In this document: positions 40,101 through 49,983 of the stretch, piece after piece
Position numbering within the stretch: the first letter of the stretch is position 1
How the letters are laid out: the number at the start of each line of letters is the position of its first letter
Source: an uncultured Glaciecola sp.
GTDB taxonomy: Bacteria > Pseudomonadota > Gammaproteobacteria > Enterobacterales > Alteromonadaceae
DNA length: 64,000 nucleotides
Direction: 5' to 3'
Assembly (NCBI RefSeq): GCF_937770335.1
Contig: NZ_CALJHY010000002.1
Coordinates: forward strand, 124,001 to 188,000
Notes under the pieces: generated by a model
The model's input: only the letters and a program-made list of their open reading frames with translations
What the model was told of the DNA's origin: nothing
Database searches by the model: none
Program-made: the position numbers and the translations under genes

Positions 40101-42341
40101 TCAAAAAGCTAACCTTGTTTTAAAAAATACACCATGGTTATCTTTACCTTCAATCGCTCTGGTAAACAAAGCCCGTTTTGAATTACCAATTATTTCATCC
40201 TCAAATTCTCCACCAAAGGTGTAACTGAAATACACCGCAGACAACTTAGTTAAGGTATATTTATATCTAAACTGAAAAGCAGCTTCAGAAAAGGTGAAAT
40301 CATCAGGATGTTCTTGTTCAAGCCTATCACCATCCACATTGATAGAGTTGCCGCTGAGCCCAACTGCTGTGCCGGCAATCAGCTCGACTCTTATTCTAAA
40401 TTCATGCGCTTCAGATAATCTATAATTTAATTTTAGGTCAATTGCCGTTTCCGTAAAGTCGAACTCATCAACGTTATTTTCACCCCCCCAATTTAACCAA
40501 CTAGCAGATTCATAATAGCTAATTTCAAGTTCGGTAAACAGGCCATTGAATAGTTCTGTATTTAAGCCAGCCGTGGCTTCGTAAAAACGGCCAGACCAGT
40601 TTTCTGTGCCATAAATAGCCTCTGTTTCTATTTGTCCAAACGGGTACTCAGGCGATTCATATACAATTTCTATAGACCAACTATCATCAAGATTTGTTGA
40701 GTTAAAGTCACGCGTTAAGTTGTCATCTTTACCCGCACTTAACCACTCAATGCCTACTTCAAAGGCTGCGCCGTCAGTGCTTGTAAATTCTGTTCCTATG
40801 CCTACTTGTAATGGTAATTCCTCATTATCAAAGTTTGTTTTGGCCTCAATTTCAACCTTAATGGTAAGCTCTTCGATGAACTCAGAATCGAGATCTGGGA
40901 ACAGCATGGCATATTCATATTCTAATTGTTTTCGGTCAACTCTTTGTACAAAGCCAGCGTCATTAAGTTCGAGCTGTTTTCCGTATGCAAATAATGTGAA
41001 TTCATGCAAATGGATATCGTTCTTTTGATAATTCCCATTTAACCAAAACCCAAGGTCATTCGTACTATCAACTTCATCGATTGATGAAAGGACAGCGGCA
41101 CCGCTAAGCTCAAAGTTTTCAGATAATAATTGATAATAGTCAATGCCAAGCACGCTTGATTTACGTTTTAAGCTGGGTGTATTGACAAAGTTCGCGCTTA
41201 TACCTATCGCGCCGTCAGTAGTATTGATTTTGGCACGCGTGGCAAAGAAGTCTCTTCCCAGTATATCTTTTTGGTCGCTTTCGCTTGCAATTAATAGTGA
41301 ATAAGAAGCGTTGCCGCTAGCAAAGTTGTACCTTCCCGCTCCTATAATATCTCTAGCGTCCACATCTTCATAAAATGAGCTGCCGCCAATTCTTGGAGTG
41401 TGGAGCAACCTAAGGTTTTCTGGTCCATTGACATCAAATATACCTTGGTTGCGCGTAAAAAAGGGGCGCTGCTCGCTAAAAAAATCTTCAATTGCAGAGA
41501 AGTTAACAATAAGGTCGTTAGACTCTACTTGACCAAAGTCAGGGTTAAAAGTGATGTCTATGTGTTCGTTTTGGCTGCGTTGCCAAAATATTTCACCGCC
41601 GATGTTGTGTTGAGTGTTATCACCAGCGATAGAATGATTGAAGGAATAGTAGGGGAAAAATTCAAGCGTAGATGTTTGACTTGTTTCAATATCAATCTTT
41701 GTAAAATTGTCGAAAAAGCCCGTGTAGTCTATGTAACTTGGCTGGCTAGATAAAATACGCAGGCCGTTATTACCGTGTTTACTTACCAATAATTGAATAC
41801 TTTGCTCAATATTTATGCTTTGAAAGGCTAAATTAGTCCAAGGAATGCTCCCTGTCGCTATCCAGTGCGTAGGGCTAACCTCAACTGAATAGTCCCATTG
41901 TCCATTCCAGTCTAAACTCAGTTCGCTATTTTCATCATAGATGCCGTCAAAATAAGCACTTTGATGATTGATACCAAATACATAGGAGCTACGCTCATTA
42001 TTGCCAGACACAATATACAAACGCACGTGTTCGTTATCGAACTGATTATCGTTTTCTTGCGCTCGATACACATAACTTTCGGGCTTGAGCACCTTGAGTT
42101 GAAAGTGAATGGCGCTTTTGTCGATTGTATAGGTAAATTCAAGCTCGTTATTGACTTGTTGAAGCGTTCTTGGTTTAACCACATGGAAGACATTGGTTTG
42201 ATTTTGATATAAAGCATGGTCTTGTGCTTTTACATATCCTGACGTCGAAACAGCAGTCATTCCTAACAACAGAAATACTGACAATATTTTCTTAAATAAC
42301 TGTAATAGGAACGAAATGTTCAATACAAAACCCACATGCAT
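40101..42341 (-). CDS. DUF5916-like outer-membrane beta-barrel protein with CBM9-like N-terminus
   Basis: 746 aa with a signal peptide (cleavage near YVKAQ, ~40). The N-terminal part (about 65-200: FTYTIDKSAIHF, NEHVRLYIVSGN, SIPWTNLAF) resembles the CBM9-like sugar-binding fold, and the rest (PDFGQVESND, FFSEQRPFFTRNQGIFDV) is the DUF5916 barrel ending in phenylalanine. Role unknown; the family is thought to sit in the outer membrane. An array of PmrA-box-like repeats is located 54-92 bp upstream, placing it in the local regulon. Confidence 0.8.
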   Translation of the reverse strand: MHVGFVLNISFLLQLFKKILSVFLLLGMTAVSTSGYVKAQDHALYQNQTNVFHVVKPRTLQQVNNELEFTYTIDKSAIHFQLKVLKPESYVYRAQENDNQFDNEHVRLYIVSGNNERSSYVFGINHQSAYFDGIYDENSELSLDWNGQWDYSVEVSPTHWIATGSIPWTNLAFQSINIEQSIQLLVSKHGNNGLRILSSQPSYIDYTGFFDNFTKIDIETSQTSTLEFFPYYSFNHSIAGDNTQHNIGGEIFWQRSQNEHIDITFNPDFGQVESNDLIVNFSAIEDFFSEQRPFFTRNQGIFDVNGPENLRLLHTPRIGGSSFYEDVDARDIIGAGRYNFASGNASYSLLIASESDQKDILGRDFFATRAKINTTDGAIGISANFVNTPSLKRKSSVLGIDYYQLLSENFELSGAAVLSSIDEVDSTNDLGFWLNGNYQKNDIHLHEFTLFAYGKQLELNDAGFVQRVDRKQLEYEYAMLFPDLDSEFIEELTIKVEIEAKTNFDNEELPLQVGIGTEFTSTDGAAFEVGIEWLSAGKDDNLTRDFNSTNLDDSWSIEIVYESPEYPFGQIETEAIYGTENWSGRFYEATAGLNTELFNGLFTELEISYYESASWLNWGGENNVDEFDFTETAIDLKLNYRLSEAHEFRIRVELIAGTAVGLSGNSINVDGDRLEQEHPDDFTFSEAAFQFRYKYTLTKLSAVYFSYTFGGEFEDEIIGNSKRALFTRAIEGKDNHGVFFKTRLAF

Positions 42342-42394
42342 CGCTATTATTTAGCCAATAATTGTTATATATAACGAAATACTACCACTCTTAT

Positions 42395-42433
42395 CTTAAG
42401 ATTGGCTGAATTATTGCTGAATAAAAACTTATG
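42395..42433 (-). promoter_or_regulatory. PmrA-box-like array A (before the DUF5916 gene)
   Basis: On the plus strand: CTTAAG, CTGAAT, CTGAAT and a weaker CTTATG, each separated by exactly 5 bp (11-bp period). Read toward the gene these are CTTMAG-class direct repeats like E. coli PmrA/BasR boxes (CTTAAG-N5-CTTAAG). Confidence 0.72.
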
Positions 42434-42474
42434 CAGATGAACGCTACCGTAGCCGCATATGTGCACCTACCTGC

Positions 42475-42870
42475 CTATAAGAAGCAAATGCCAATCCATG
42501 TTAACGCTGCTAAAACGAGGCTGATTGAAACGGCGGCGGAGCCTAAATCCTTTGCTAAACCAGACAGCGGATTTAGTTCTACGCCAATCCTGTCTACAAC
42601 TACCTCGATTGCGGTATTAATTATTTCTACTAACATGACGAAAAGTACAGTCGCTATTAAAATCAACTGCTCTGTGGGTGAAGCGTCAATGACAAAGGTA
42701 ACGGGTATAGCAATGAGTAATGCAAGGGCTTCTTGCCTAAATGCGGATTCATTTTTTATTAGCCATTTAATGGCTCTGGCTGAGTTTTTTACGGCCAGAT
42801 AAAGCCGTAGTAAACCTTTTGGTTTCGCGTTCACATTAAACGTTGAGTTTGTTGATGTTTCATTCTGCAT
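42475..42870 (-). CDS. dgkA: Diacylglycerol kinase
   Basis: Small trimeric membrane kinase (about 131 aa, three helices). Signatures AIKWLIKNESAFRQE, VEIINTAIEVVVDRIG and AKDLGSAAVSIS match DgkA. I choose the ATG at 42870, overlapping the eptA stop by 11 nt; a TTG at 42888 is the alternative. EptA uses phosphatidylethanolamine and releases diacylglycerol, which DgkA recycles to phosphatidate, so the operon pairing makes biochemical sense. Confidence 0.95.
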   Translation of the reverse strand: MQNETSTNSTFNVNAKPKGLLRLYLAVKNSARAIKWLIKNESAFRQEALALLIAIPVTFVIDASPTEQLILIATVLFVMLVEIINTAIEVVVDRIGVELNPLSGLAKDLGSAAVSISLVLAALTWIGICFL

Positions 42871-44524
42871 AGGTGTCTCTATTTGCAAGGTTATGAGTCT
42901 GTCGGCAAAGGCTTAAGACATCTTGTTTAGCGTTATAAGCGCTTGTATCAACAGACTGCATACCAAGCAGGATGTCAAAGAAGTTATCATGCGATATCGC
43001 TTGAGCGGAAATGGTATCAAGGCACTCTTGACTAACGATTTCATTTTGCTTGTTTTGCCAAAACAGCATCGGCACATGCGTTTGCTCTTTCGGTGCAAAC
43101 GCATAGGGCAAGCCATGCAAATATATGCCATTTTCACCCAATGATTCACCATGGTCAGAAATATAAAGCATCGCGGTATTCACTTGCTTACTATCAGACA
43201 AAGTTTGCAATCGTTGCGTAATTTTCGCTAATACAAAGTCAGTATATAAAATCGTATTGTCATAAGTGTTTATTAATTCTTCGGTAGTACAATGCTGTAT
43301 ATCACTGCGCTGACAATCGGGCGTAAAGGCTCGGTGTTCTAGTGGATAGCGCCGGAAATAGGTAGGGCCATGTGAGCCCATCATGTGCAAAACGATGAGC
43401 GTATTTTTATCTGACTGTACTAAAAGTTGTTCATCTAGATATTCAAGTAAAATTTCATCTATACAATATTCTCCATCACACAATGGACTTGACATATTTT
43501 CATCAATGACGATTGACTCGACTCTTGCACATACGCCTTTGCAGCCTCCGTTATTGTTATCAATCCAAGTTACGTTAGTACCTGATAATTGTATGATATC
43601 CAGCACATTTTGCTGAGAGCTCGCAACATATTTATCATAGTTTTGTTTATTCAAACGAGAGAACATACACGGTACTGAAACCGCAGTAGCGGTGCCGCAT
43701 GAAGAAACATTGGAGAATGAAACAACATTTGCGCCTTGAGTGTATTTATTGGTGGTTTTATCGTAGCCATTTAGCGAGAAGTTTTTGGCTCTTGCTGTTT
43801 CTCCGAGCACGACGACAGTGATGCTTCTTTTTGCTTGTTTATTAACTAAGATTGGCTTTGCGTCAAGCAAGTGAAATTCCCGAGGCGAATTATTTAGGGC
43901 ATGTTTGACGTATTTATAAGAAGATTCATATAATTTAAAGGGAGTTATGTACGATGATAGTTCTCGATTATTTCTGCCAACAGCCGCGTAGTTTACGTAA
44001 AATAAACCCACTAATATAGATAGAAATAGTGTGACAATAACGACCATTTTCAACCACCCAAAAGCACCTCTAACAATTGAATGCTCTGCTATTTGAGCGT
44101 AGTAAATTAAGCTAGAGGGCAAAAGTCCAAAGAATACAAAAAATAGGACTGCATACAAATTGAAATAAGACATTGCCTCTGCATGGTCAGTGTCTATGGT
44201 ATTTTGGATCATGCCATAATCAAAAATTATACCGTAATGATAAGTGCCATAAAACAAAAGCGATGAGAGACATACAGACGCAATCAACATCGGTTTAAGC
44301 AACCGTTTAAAGGCAAAAAGGCTATGAAAGAGAACGGTCAATAGAAATAGAATCACTGGTACTGACACTAAAAACCAAATATTATAGTTACCATTTTCAG
44401 TTACTGCCTTCCACACTTTAGTGAAAAATGGCAGATTAAGTACTAGTGCTATGTACGCTGATGTAAAAAGTATCAGTTGATTTGTGCTAAATGAACGGTT
44501 TCGGATAGTGTTGAGTAATTTCAT
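42860..44524 (-). CDS. eptA: Lipid A phosphoethanolamine transferase
   Basis: 554 aa: five N-terminal membrane helices, then a periplasmic alkaline-phosphatase-fold domain. The zinc/catalytic set is complete: E in GETARAKNFS (near 241), nucleophile T in SCGTATAVSVPCMFS (near 279), GSHGP, SDHGES (near 457) and YLHG, plus the paired cysteines. It transfers phosphoethanolamine to lipid A, giving polymyxin resistance. It lies 12 nt behind the Omp85 gene and overlaps dgkA. Confidence 0.94.
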   Translation of the reverse strand: MKLLNTIRNRSFSTNQLILFTSAYIALVLNLPFFTKVWKAVTENGNYNIWFLVSVPVILFLLTVLFHSLFAFKRLLKPMLIASVCLSSLLFYGTYHYGIIFDYGMIQNTIDTDHAEAMSYFNLYAVLFFVFFGLLPSSLIYYAQIAEHSIVRGAFGWLKMVVIVTLFLSILVGLFYVNYAAVGRNNRELSSYITPFKLYESSYKYVKHALNNSPREFHLLDAKPILVNKQAKRSITVVVLGETARAKNFSLNGYDKTTNKYTQGANVVSFSNVSSCGTATAVSVPCMFSRLNKQNYDKYVASSQQNVLDIIQLSGTNVTWIDNNNGGCKGVCARVESIVIDENMSSPLCDGEYCIDEILLEYLDEQLLVQSDKNTLIVLHMMGSHGPTYFRRYPLEHRAFTPDCQRSDIQHCTTEELINTYDNTILYTDFVLAKITQRLQTLSDSKQVNTAMLYISDHGESLGENGIYLHGLPYAFAPKEQTHVPMLFWQNKQNEIVSQECLDTISAQAISHDNFFDILLGMQSVDTSAYNAKQDVLSLCRQTHNLANRDTYAE

Positions 44525-44536
44525 TATTTTAGTAAC

Positions 44537-46150
44537 TTAGAACGAATGTTTTGTGGTGATGCGAAACTCAATACCGTTTACGTTGGTGTCAGTAGAGAGC
44601 GGTTTGACTAAATCAAGGTGAATAACCTGAGCATCACTGGAGTGAGTTGAGTAAAAACGAGCGCCAATACCTACTGATGCCAAAACCGAGGTGTTAACGT
44701 TGGCCACGGGACTATTACCAAATGCCTTCCCTGCATCGATAAAAGCAGCGCCTCCCAGTTCAAACAGTTTGTAAATATTTATGTGAGGGTAGTAACGAGC
44801 CTCCAAAGTAAATTGCGTTGTTCTTTCTCCATGCTGATAATTCAATGGATACCCGCGCACACCAGAGTCATCGCCCAAGGCGACAGGTGAGTCTAAAAAG
44901 GGATGTTTACTTATCGTATTGACATTTTTAAAGTAGCCTCCCCAATTGTCATTAAACTTGTGAAAGTATTCGGTAGAAAAAGATAATTGCGTTCTGTCTT
45001 TACTGTCCGAATTTGAAATACGCTCGCCTTCAAAATGACCGTCAAAAAACAAAAAACCGTTGTCCGATGTTTGCAGACCCTTTGAGAAAGACATTTGCCA
45101 TATAACAGCGGGGGATTGCATGGTATTTGCAAAGTCTCTGCCGATTAATCCAGATACATGCCACCCTAAGTTAAAATCTTCAATTTGGTTAATGAGATTG
45201 AAGTTAGTTAGCTTTCGATAGTTTTTTTGTAGGTAGTCGATGCTGACGAAAGGGTATTGATAGTCTCTGTCTTCAGGTAAAAAACCAGATGACGCGATTG
45301 TAGGCAAAAGTATTTTTGAGAATTGGTGTTTTTCTCTTATATAACCTATACCGTATCGTAAGGTTTCGTTGTCTGAATCGCTAAACAACCATTGCCATTG
45401 CGCAGTAGAATAAGATTTATCATGCTTATACTCCGCTACCGTCAACCCGTTTTGAAATTGACTATCAATTTGATTGAAGTTATCAAAACCCACTTTATAA
45501 GCTTGGCTAGTATCAAAACTAACAAAGTCTTTCTTTAAGAAAAATGCTTGAGAGCTACCATCATCATTACTGCTAAGTTTAATACTCGCAGTCATATTTT
45601 CGTTCAGGAAAAGCGGGAATTGTGTGTCGAATTTGTAGCCAGTTCGTTGGTTATTACTAAAATATTCAAGTTCAGCGTCAATGCCTAAGCCTAGCAAGTT
45701 GCGGTCTTTTATCCCTATCGCGTATTTGTTTATCCCTCCCTTTCTTCCAAAGTCCACCGTTGGCATGAGCGACCAATTATCCCATGTTTCAACGTCTATT
45801 TTTTCGTCTTCACCTAGGGTTACCTTTGCTTCGCGGATGTATTTTTGATTGCGTAAATGGCGCTCTAGTTCGTCAATGTCGGGCTGAGTGATGTTGCACT
45901 TTTTAATAAAGAATGCACTTTCATTGGCTAACGTTATGTCTTTTGTTTTTATATGAAAAAAATTCGCCCAATAATGCAGAAATATTGCGTCGGAGTCGTC
46001 TAAATCAAAAATATCATTAGTCTTAAAACGCACGTTGGGCGTTTGATCACATTCATTATCATTTGCATCGTTGCCAGCTAATGCAATTTGGGGAACGCAA
46101 ATACATGACGCTAATAAAATAATAGGGAAAATTTTAGGATTCATATACAT
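44537..46150 (-). CDS. Omp85/BamA-like outer-membrane protein with a POTRA-like domain
   Basis: 537 aa with a signal peptide (cleavage near IALAG, 26). One POTRA-like segment (about 90-140: TQPDIDELERHLRNQKYIREAKV) precedes a 16-strand-type barrel; the Omp85 loop-6 motif is GVRGYPLNY (near 430). Surface-antigen (bacterial D15) family, shorter than BamA or TamA. First gene of the operon with eptA and dgkA, so a role in the modified envelope is likely but unknown. PmrA-like repeats lie 35-73 bp upstream. Confidence 0.82.
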   Translation of the reverse strand: MYMNPKIFPIILLASCICVPQIALAGNDANDNECDQTPNVRFKTNDIFDLDDSDAIFLHYWANFFHIKTKDITLANESAFFIKKCNITQPDIDELERHLRNQKYIREAKVTLGEDEKIDVETWDNWSLMPTVDFGRKGGINKYAIGIKDRNLLGLGIDAELEYFSNNQRTGYKFDTQFPLFLNENMTASIKLSSNDDGSSQAFFLKKDFVSFDTSQAYKVGFDNFNQIDSQFQNGLTVAEYKHDKSYSTAQWQWLFSDSDNETLRYGIGYIREKHQFSKILLPTIASSGFLPEDRDYQYPFVSIDYLQKNYRKLTNFNLINQIEDFNLGWHVSGLIGRDFANTMQSPAVIWQMSFSKGLQTSDNGFLFFDGHFEGERISNSDSKDRTQLSFSTEYFHKFNDNWGGYFKNVNTISKHPFLDSPVALGDDSGVRGYPLNYQHGERTTQFTLEARYYPHINIYKLFELGGAAFIDAGKAFGNSPVANVNTSVLASVGIGARFYSTHSSDAQVIHLDLVKPLSTDTNVNGIEFRITTKHSF

Positions 46151-46184
46151 ACCTTGTTAAGTGCATGTATAGTAGTAAATGAAC

Positions 46185-46223
46185 CTTAAGAACAGCTTAC
46201 TGTGTACTGATTGTTTACTTAAT
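46185..46223 (-). promoter_or_regulatory. PmrA-box-like array B (before the Omp85-eptA-dgkA operon)
   Basis: Plus-strand hexamers CTTAAG, CTTACT, CTGATT, CTTAAT at exact 11-bp steps. One perfect and three degenerate half-sites, ending about 35 bp from the Omp85 start codon. Confidence 0.62.
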
Positions 46224-46263
46224 ATTGGCTATAGATTTACCAAAAGAGGGGAGTTGTTTAGCA

Positions 46264-47016
46264 CTATTCAATATCTTGTTTGTGATAACGTCGATATTCA
46301 AAAATTAAGGCCAACGTTAACACGACGAAAAAGAAAATTGATGCCCCAATAGTCCCGATGTCAATGCCGCCTTGCTGATGTGTTTTAGTTAAAAAGTCAC
46401 CAAAGGTTGCGCCAAATGGCCGCGTCAGCACAAATGCAATCCAAAATATTAATAAGCCTGTTACTCGAGTGAAATAATGCAGAAGCACACACATGATAAG
46501 TAAACTGGCAATAATTGTTGCACTAATTGCAAATCCCATTTGCAAGTCGTCGGCAACATAGTCACCTAATGCGGTCCCTAATGTATTAGCAACCAAAAAT
46601 GCGATCCAATAATATAATTCCACAGAAGGCTTAGTGATCACTTCTACCGACAAGGTTTTTTCTTTCCAATACCAAAACCCTAATATTAGTAGCAGCAAAC
46701 TTGTTAACAGTAATGAGCCAAATAGATATCCGAATCCTAGCGTGCGATCAATATAGTCCGATATGGCAGTACCTGCGATAGCGCTTGATGTGAACGTCAG
46801 CCAATACAGGCCAGGTGTATATCGGGCTTGTTTCAATTTACATATTAATGCTACAGCGAAAATTGAAAGAAAAAGAATGATGGTCAAGTCGTACCCGATA
46901 TTTAGCGTCATTGAGAAAAGATCTGCACCGGTTTCACCAAGCGTTGTTGCCGCTATTTTGATTATCCAGTACAACGCGATAATTTGAGGCACTGTATTAT
47001 TCAGCTTTGTCTGCAT
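46264..47016 (-). CDS. COG4705-type multi-pass membrane protein
   Basis: 250 aa, about eight membrane helices arranged as four copies of a two-helix unit. Each unit carries a related motif: TTLGETGADL, GTAISDYIDRTLGFGY, LGTALGDYVADDLQMGF and FGATFGDFL. The repeated G-D pairs in membranes suggest ion binding. Function of COG4705 is not established. It has its own PmrA-like repeat array upstream. Confidence 0.78.
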   Translation of the reverse strand: MQTKLNNTVPQIIALYWIIKIAATTLGETGADLFSMTLNIGYDLTIILFLSIFAVALICKLKQARYTPGLYWLTFTSSAIAGTAISDYIDRTLGFGYLFGSLLLTSLLLLILGFWYWKEKTLSVEVITKPSVELYYWIAFLVANTLGTALGDYVADDLQMGFAISATIIASLLIMCVLLHYFTRVTGLLIFWIAFVLTRPFGATFGDFLTKTHQQGGIDIGTIGASIFFFVVLTLALIFEYRRYHKQDIE

Positions 47017-47097
47017 TTTTTGCTCTCCAACAAAAGTAGGCTAATTTAAATCGAGGGCTTTAGTCGATTCTCTTTGTAGTTAGTATAAGAACTTGGT

Positions 47098-47136
47098 CTT
47101 AAGAAATGCTGGAGAGAGACTTAATGAGTGCTGAAG
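47098..47136 (-). promoter_or_regulatory. PmrA-box-like array C (before the COG4705 gene)
   Basis: Plus-strand hexamers CTTAAG, CTGGAG, CTTAAT, CTGAAG, each separated by 5 bp. Four half-sites in perfect 11-bp phase, 82 bp upstream of the start codon. Confidence 0.68.
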
Positions 47137-47170
47137 GTGGTAACGTTTTTATTAATAAAGCATAGTTGAG

Positions 47171-47554
47171 TTAAGCGTTATATAAATCAAAAAGCCATCC
47201 CATGAAAATCCATACGACAAAAAACCATATAATTATAAAAATTGATGCGGCTATATAACTTACTGGTTTATTAGTAGCTTGACCTGCTTTTAGTCGAGCA
47301 GACTCTATTACTTTCGGCGGGGTAAAACGGATAACAAGCGCCAATCCGAGAGGAATAATAACTAGGTCATCAAGATATCCGATAACTGGAATAAAGTCAG
47401 GTATCAGATCGATAGGACTAAATGCATACGCCGCCACTGTAATCGCCAATAATCGCACAAACATGGGCATATCTGGATCACGTGCAGCAAAATATACAGT
47501 CAGTGTATGAAGCTTTAACTTTCTTATCTGTTCTTTTAATGAATTGATATTCAT
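47171..47554 (-). CDS. DUF1232 (YkvA-like) membrane protein
   Basis: 127 aa. The hallmark AYAFSPIDLIPDFIPVIGYLDDLVIIPLGL is at about residues 41-71 and a second membrane helix at about 100-122. Family of small inner-membrane proteins of unknown role. Same strand as the two-component genes upstream, with 136 bp in between and no clear PmrA-like array of its own. Confidence 0.88.
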   Translation of the reverse strand: MNINSLKEQIRKLKLHTLTVYFAARDPDMPMFVRLLAITVAAYAFSPIDLIPDFIPVIGYLDDLVIIPLGLALVIRFTPPKVIESARLKAGQATNKPVSYIAASIFIIIWFFVVWIFMGWLFDLYNA

Positions 47555-47690
47555 ACAAACTTTACCGTTTATCTGTTCGACCTTACATTGTCGAAAAACT
47601 GGCCTCCTACATCAACATAGCAGTGTTTAGTTAGACTAACACCTTCTACAATCAGGCTAATTCTTAGAACTTATCCAAAATAAGTGGACG

Positions 47691-49109
47691 CTATTGAGGA
47701 AGTGATAGGCGAAAATGGATTATATCATCTTCCATTTCAGCTCTTATTTCTCCTCCAAGTGCTTTGGTAAAAGACTTGACAATTGATAGTCCTAAGCCAA
47801 AATTTTGGGTGCTGGTTCGCGAGCAATCTTTTTGCCAAAGGGGGTCAAACATAAGCTGAAGATCCTCATTGCATAAAAGTGAGGCGCAAACGTTGCTAAT
47901 AGATAGTTGAATAACTTTATCAGCTAAAGCGGCTATATCAACCTTGATGGGTGAGTTTTCAGGGCTATACGTCACGGCATTTTTCAATAAATTAGATGCG
48001 ATAGTTTCAAATGCAAAGAGATTGCTAGTAATTAACATATCGGCTTGGCTTTTCAATTGAATCTGCGGCATTTTTTCGCCCAGACGCGCTATTACTTGCG
48101 AAAGATCGAATACATCATTCCTTTCGAAAGTCTTGTTAGTGTAGCGATGAAAAAGCATGATGTTTGACACAACGTTTTCAAGTCGTTTGCCAATGGCTAA
48201 CACGTCAGGCGTAAACGTTTTGCTCAATGTTGGGTCGTTTGGAAATTTGAGTGTTACCTCGGCTAAACTAATTAGCTCTGCAACCGGCGTTTTAAGCTCG
48301 TGAGCCATATCCGATGTCATTCTCTGCTCTTTGAGATAAAGCTTTCGGTTATCAGAAATAAATAGATTAATACTGTCTTGTATGGGCAAAAGCTCTACCA
48401 CCTTGTTCTTAAGTGTCACTTCTGCTGTTTTGTCGGCCAGACTAATATGTATTAAGCTTTCCGAAAATTCTTCCAGGGGTCTTAATCCAGAGGAAACTGC
48501 GCGTTTAACCACAAAACGAACAATGATAACAACCGTGATGGCAGCGACTATAAAACTAATATCAATTAGCCATGTTAAAAAGTTAAGTTTCTCAAGTGAT
48601 AAGGCATAAGCCAGTAGCATGGGTTTTTGTTCGTTTCCGGTGCGCTCAGTAAGCCTTTGAAAATCAGCTCTGTCATCAGAATCAACTTGAGGAAAAAAAC
48701 TATAGTAGAGAATTTGTCCACTGCGCCCATCGGGAAGGATGATTTCCTTAATGAGTTTAGTACCTACTATAAGCTTCTGATGTTCAAAGGTTGTTGTTGA
48801 AAACAAATCCATGGTGTCGGAACGCTCAAACACCTCTCCACTGCGCCAGAGTTGATAATATTCGGGGTCGGCTTTTCCTTTGCCCTCAAACTCAGGCATA
48901 AATTCGCCCGCAAAATCGAATTCTACTCCTCCGGCATCTTCGTCAACTAATGTCGTCAGCAAACTAGCCTTATTGTACATCGCTCTTTCAAACTCGCCAT
49001 GCACCCAAGTATCTATAGCAACATCTGTTATTAGCAATATGACAATCATTACAGTCGTAATAGTAAATGACAGGGAGCGCTCGAGTTTTTTATAAATTGA
49101 TGTTGTCAT
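47691..49109 (-). CDS. Sensor histidine kinase (PmrB/QseC-like)
   Basis: 472 aa: N-terminal membrane helix, a periplasmic sensor domain (about 35-185), a second helix (about 187-207), then HisKA with DMAHELKTPVAELISL (histidine near 270) and an HATPase domain (NLLKNAVTYSPENS, FGLGLSIVKSFTKALGG). The sensor has acidic clusters (DEDAGGVEFDFAGEF, DSDDRADF) that could bind Fe3+, Al3+ or cationic peptides as in PmrB. It overlaps the response regulator gene by 4 nt. Confidence 0.92.
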   Translation of the reverse strand: MTTSIYKKLERSLSFTITTVMIVILLITDVAIDTWVHGEFERAMYNKASLLTTLVDEDAGGVEFDFAGEFMPEFEGKGKADPEYYQLWRSGEVFERSDTMDLFSTTTFEHQKLIVGTKLIKEIILPDGRSGQILYYSFFPQVDSDDRADFQRLTERTGNEQKPMLLAYALSLEKLNFLTWLIDISFIVAAITVVIIVRFVVKRAVSSGLRPLEEFSESLIHISLADKTAEVTLKNKVVELLPIQDSINLFISDNRKLYLKEQRMTSDMAHELKTPVAELISLAEVTLKFPNDPTLSKTFTPDVLAIGKRLENVVSNIMLFHRYTNKTFERNDVFDLSQVIARLGEKMPQIQLKSQADMLITSNLFAFETIASNLLKNAVTYSPENSPIKVDIAALADKVIQLSISNVCASLLCNEDLQLMFDPLWQKDCSRTSTQNFGLGLSIVKSFTKALGGEIRAEMEDDIIHFRLSLPQ

Positions 49110-49777
49110 GGGGTTATCATATAGCCAAAACCGCGTTTAGTTTGAATAGGAAGTTCTACGCCTGCCAATTTCGCCTTCTTTCTAGCCGACGACAGATGCG
49201 CTTCGATAGAGTTCTTTGAAACTGCATCATACTGTCCAGCTAAGTGTTCACTCAACTTTTCAGGTGTGACGATTGTGTTTTGGTTAGTGAATAAGCATTC
49301 TACTATTTTGTATTCATTGGGTGTTAGGTCGATAAATTTGTTACCGAATCGCAATGTTTTAAGTTGCATATCTAATATTAATCCAGCCAGTTCTACTTTA
49401 TCAATATCTTTACGCAATGTACCTCTGCGCAATAACGACAATAAGCGTGCATGCAGTTCGTCAAAGGAAAACGGCTTGGTAAGATAATCATCAGCGCCTG
49501 TTAGTAAGCCTTTCACTTTATCTTCAGCCTGGCTTTTAGCTGATAGCAAAAGCACTCGTGTATCTTTGTGACTACTCCTAAGGGTTTTTAATACCGTAAG
49601 CCCATCAATGCTTGGAAGCATAATGTCCAATATAACAACATCATAATCGCCTGTAAGCGCCATGCTGAGCCCTTCTGATCCATCTGAAGTCTGATCTACC
49701 GTAAACCCAAGGTTTTGCAAGCCAATAGAGATACTTCTTCTTAATGATGATGAATCTTCAACTAGTAAAACTTTCAT
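49106..49777 (-). CDS. OmpR-family response regulator (PmrA/QseB-like)
   Basis: 223 aa: receiver domain with the acidic pocket at LLVEDSS, phospho-acceptor in YDVVILDIMLPSIDG (near 51), lysine in YLTKPFSFDE; C-terminal winged helix with IDLTPNEYKIVECL and RGFGYMI. First gene of the two-component operon. Its promoter carries a perfect CTTAAG-N5-CTTAAG, so it probably regulates itself and the seven similar promoters around it. Confidence 0.94.
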   Translation of the reverse strand: MKVLLVEDSSSLRRSISIGLQNLGFTVDQTSDGSEGLSMALTGDYDVVILDIMLPSIDGLTVLKTLRSSHKDTRVLLLSAKSQAEDKVKGLLTGADDYLTKPFSFDELHARLLSLLRRGTLRKDIDKVELAGLILDMQLKTLRFGNKFIDLTPNEYKIVECLFTNQNTIVTPEKLSEHLAGQYDAVSKNSIEAHLSSARKKAKLAGVELPIQTKRGFGYMITP

Positions 49778-49821
49778 AATTACCTGATGCTGTTAAATTT
49801 TCAATAGTATGAATGAGCTAA

Positions 49822-49849
49822 CTTAAGAACTGCTTAAGAAATACTGAAT
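49822..49849 (-). promoter_or_regulatory. PmrA-box-like array D (before the two-component operon)
   Basis: CTTAAG (49822-49827), CTTAAG (49833-49838) and CTGAAT (49844-49849) with 5-bp spacers. The first pair is an exact match to the published enterobacterial PmrA box. It ends 45 bp before the response-regulator start. Confidence 0.85.
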
Positions 49850-49983
49850 TTTTTCCAAGTTTGACAATATTACCCTTATATCAAGTTTACGTCATAATGA
49901 CTAAGGAAATACGATTTAACAGGGAAGTCACTCAAACTATTTTGTCGACATTAATTTACTTTTCTTCCATTTAGGGGATTTAC

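Noticed and set aside
42431-42802. 123-aa plus-strand frame opposite dgkA
   Set aside because: It is antisense to the well-conserved dgkA and has no recognisable domain.
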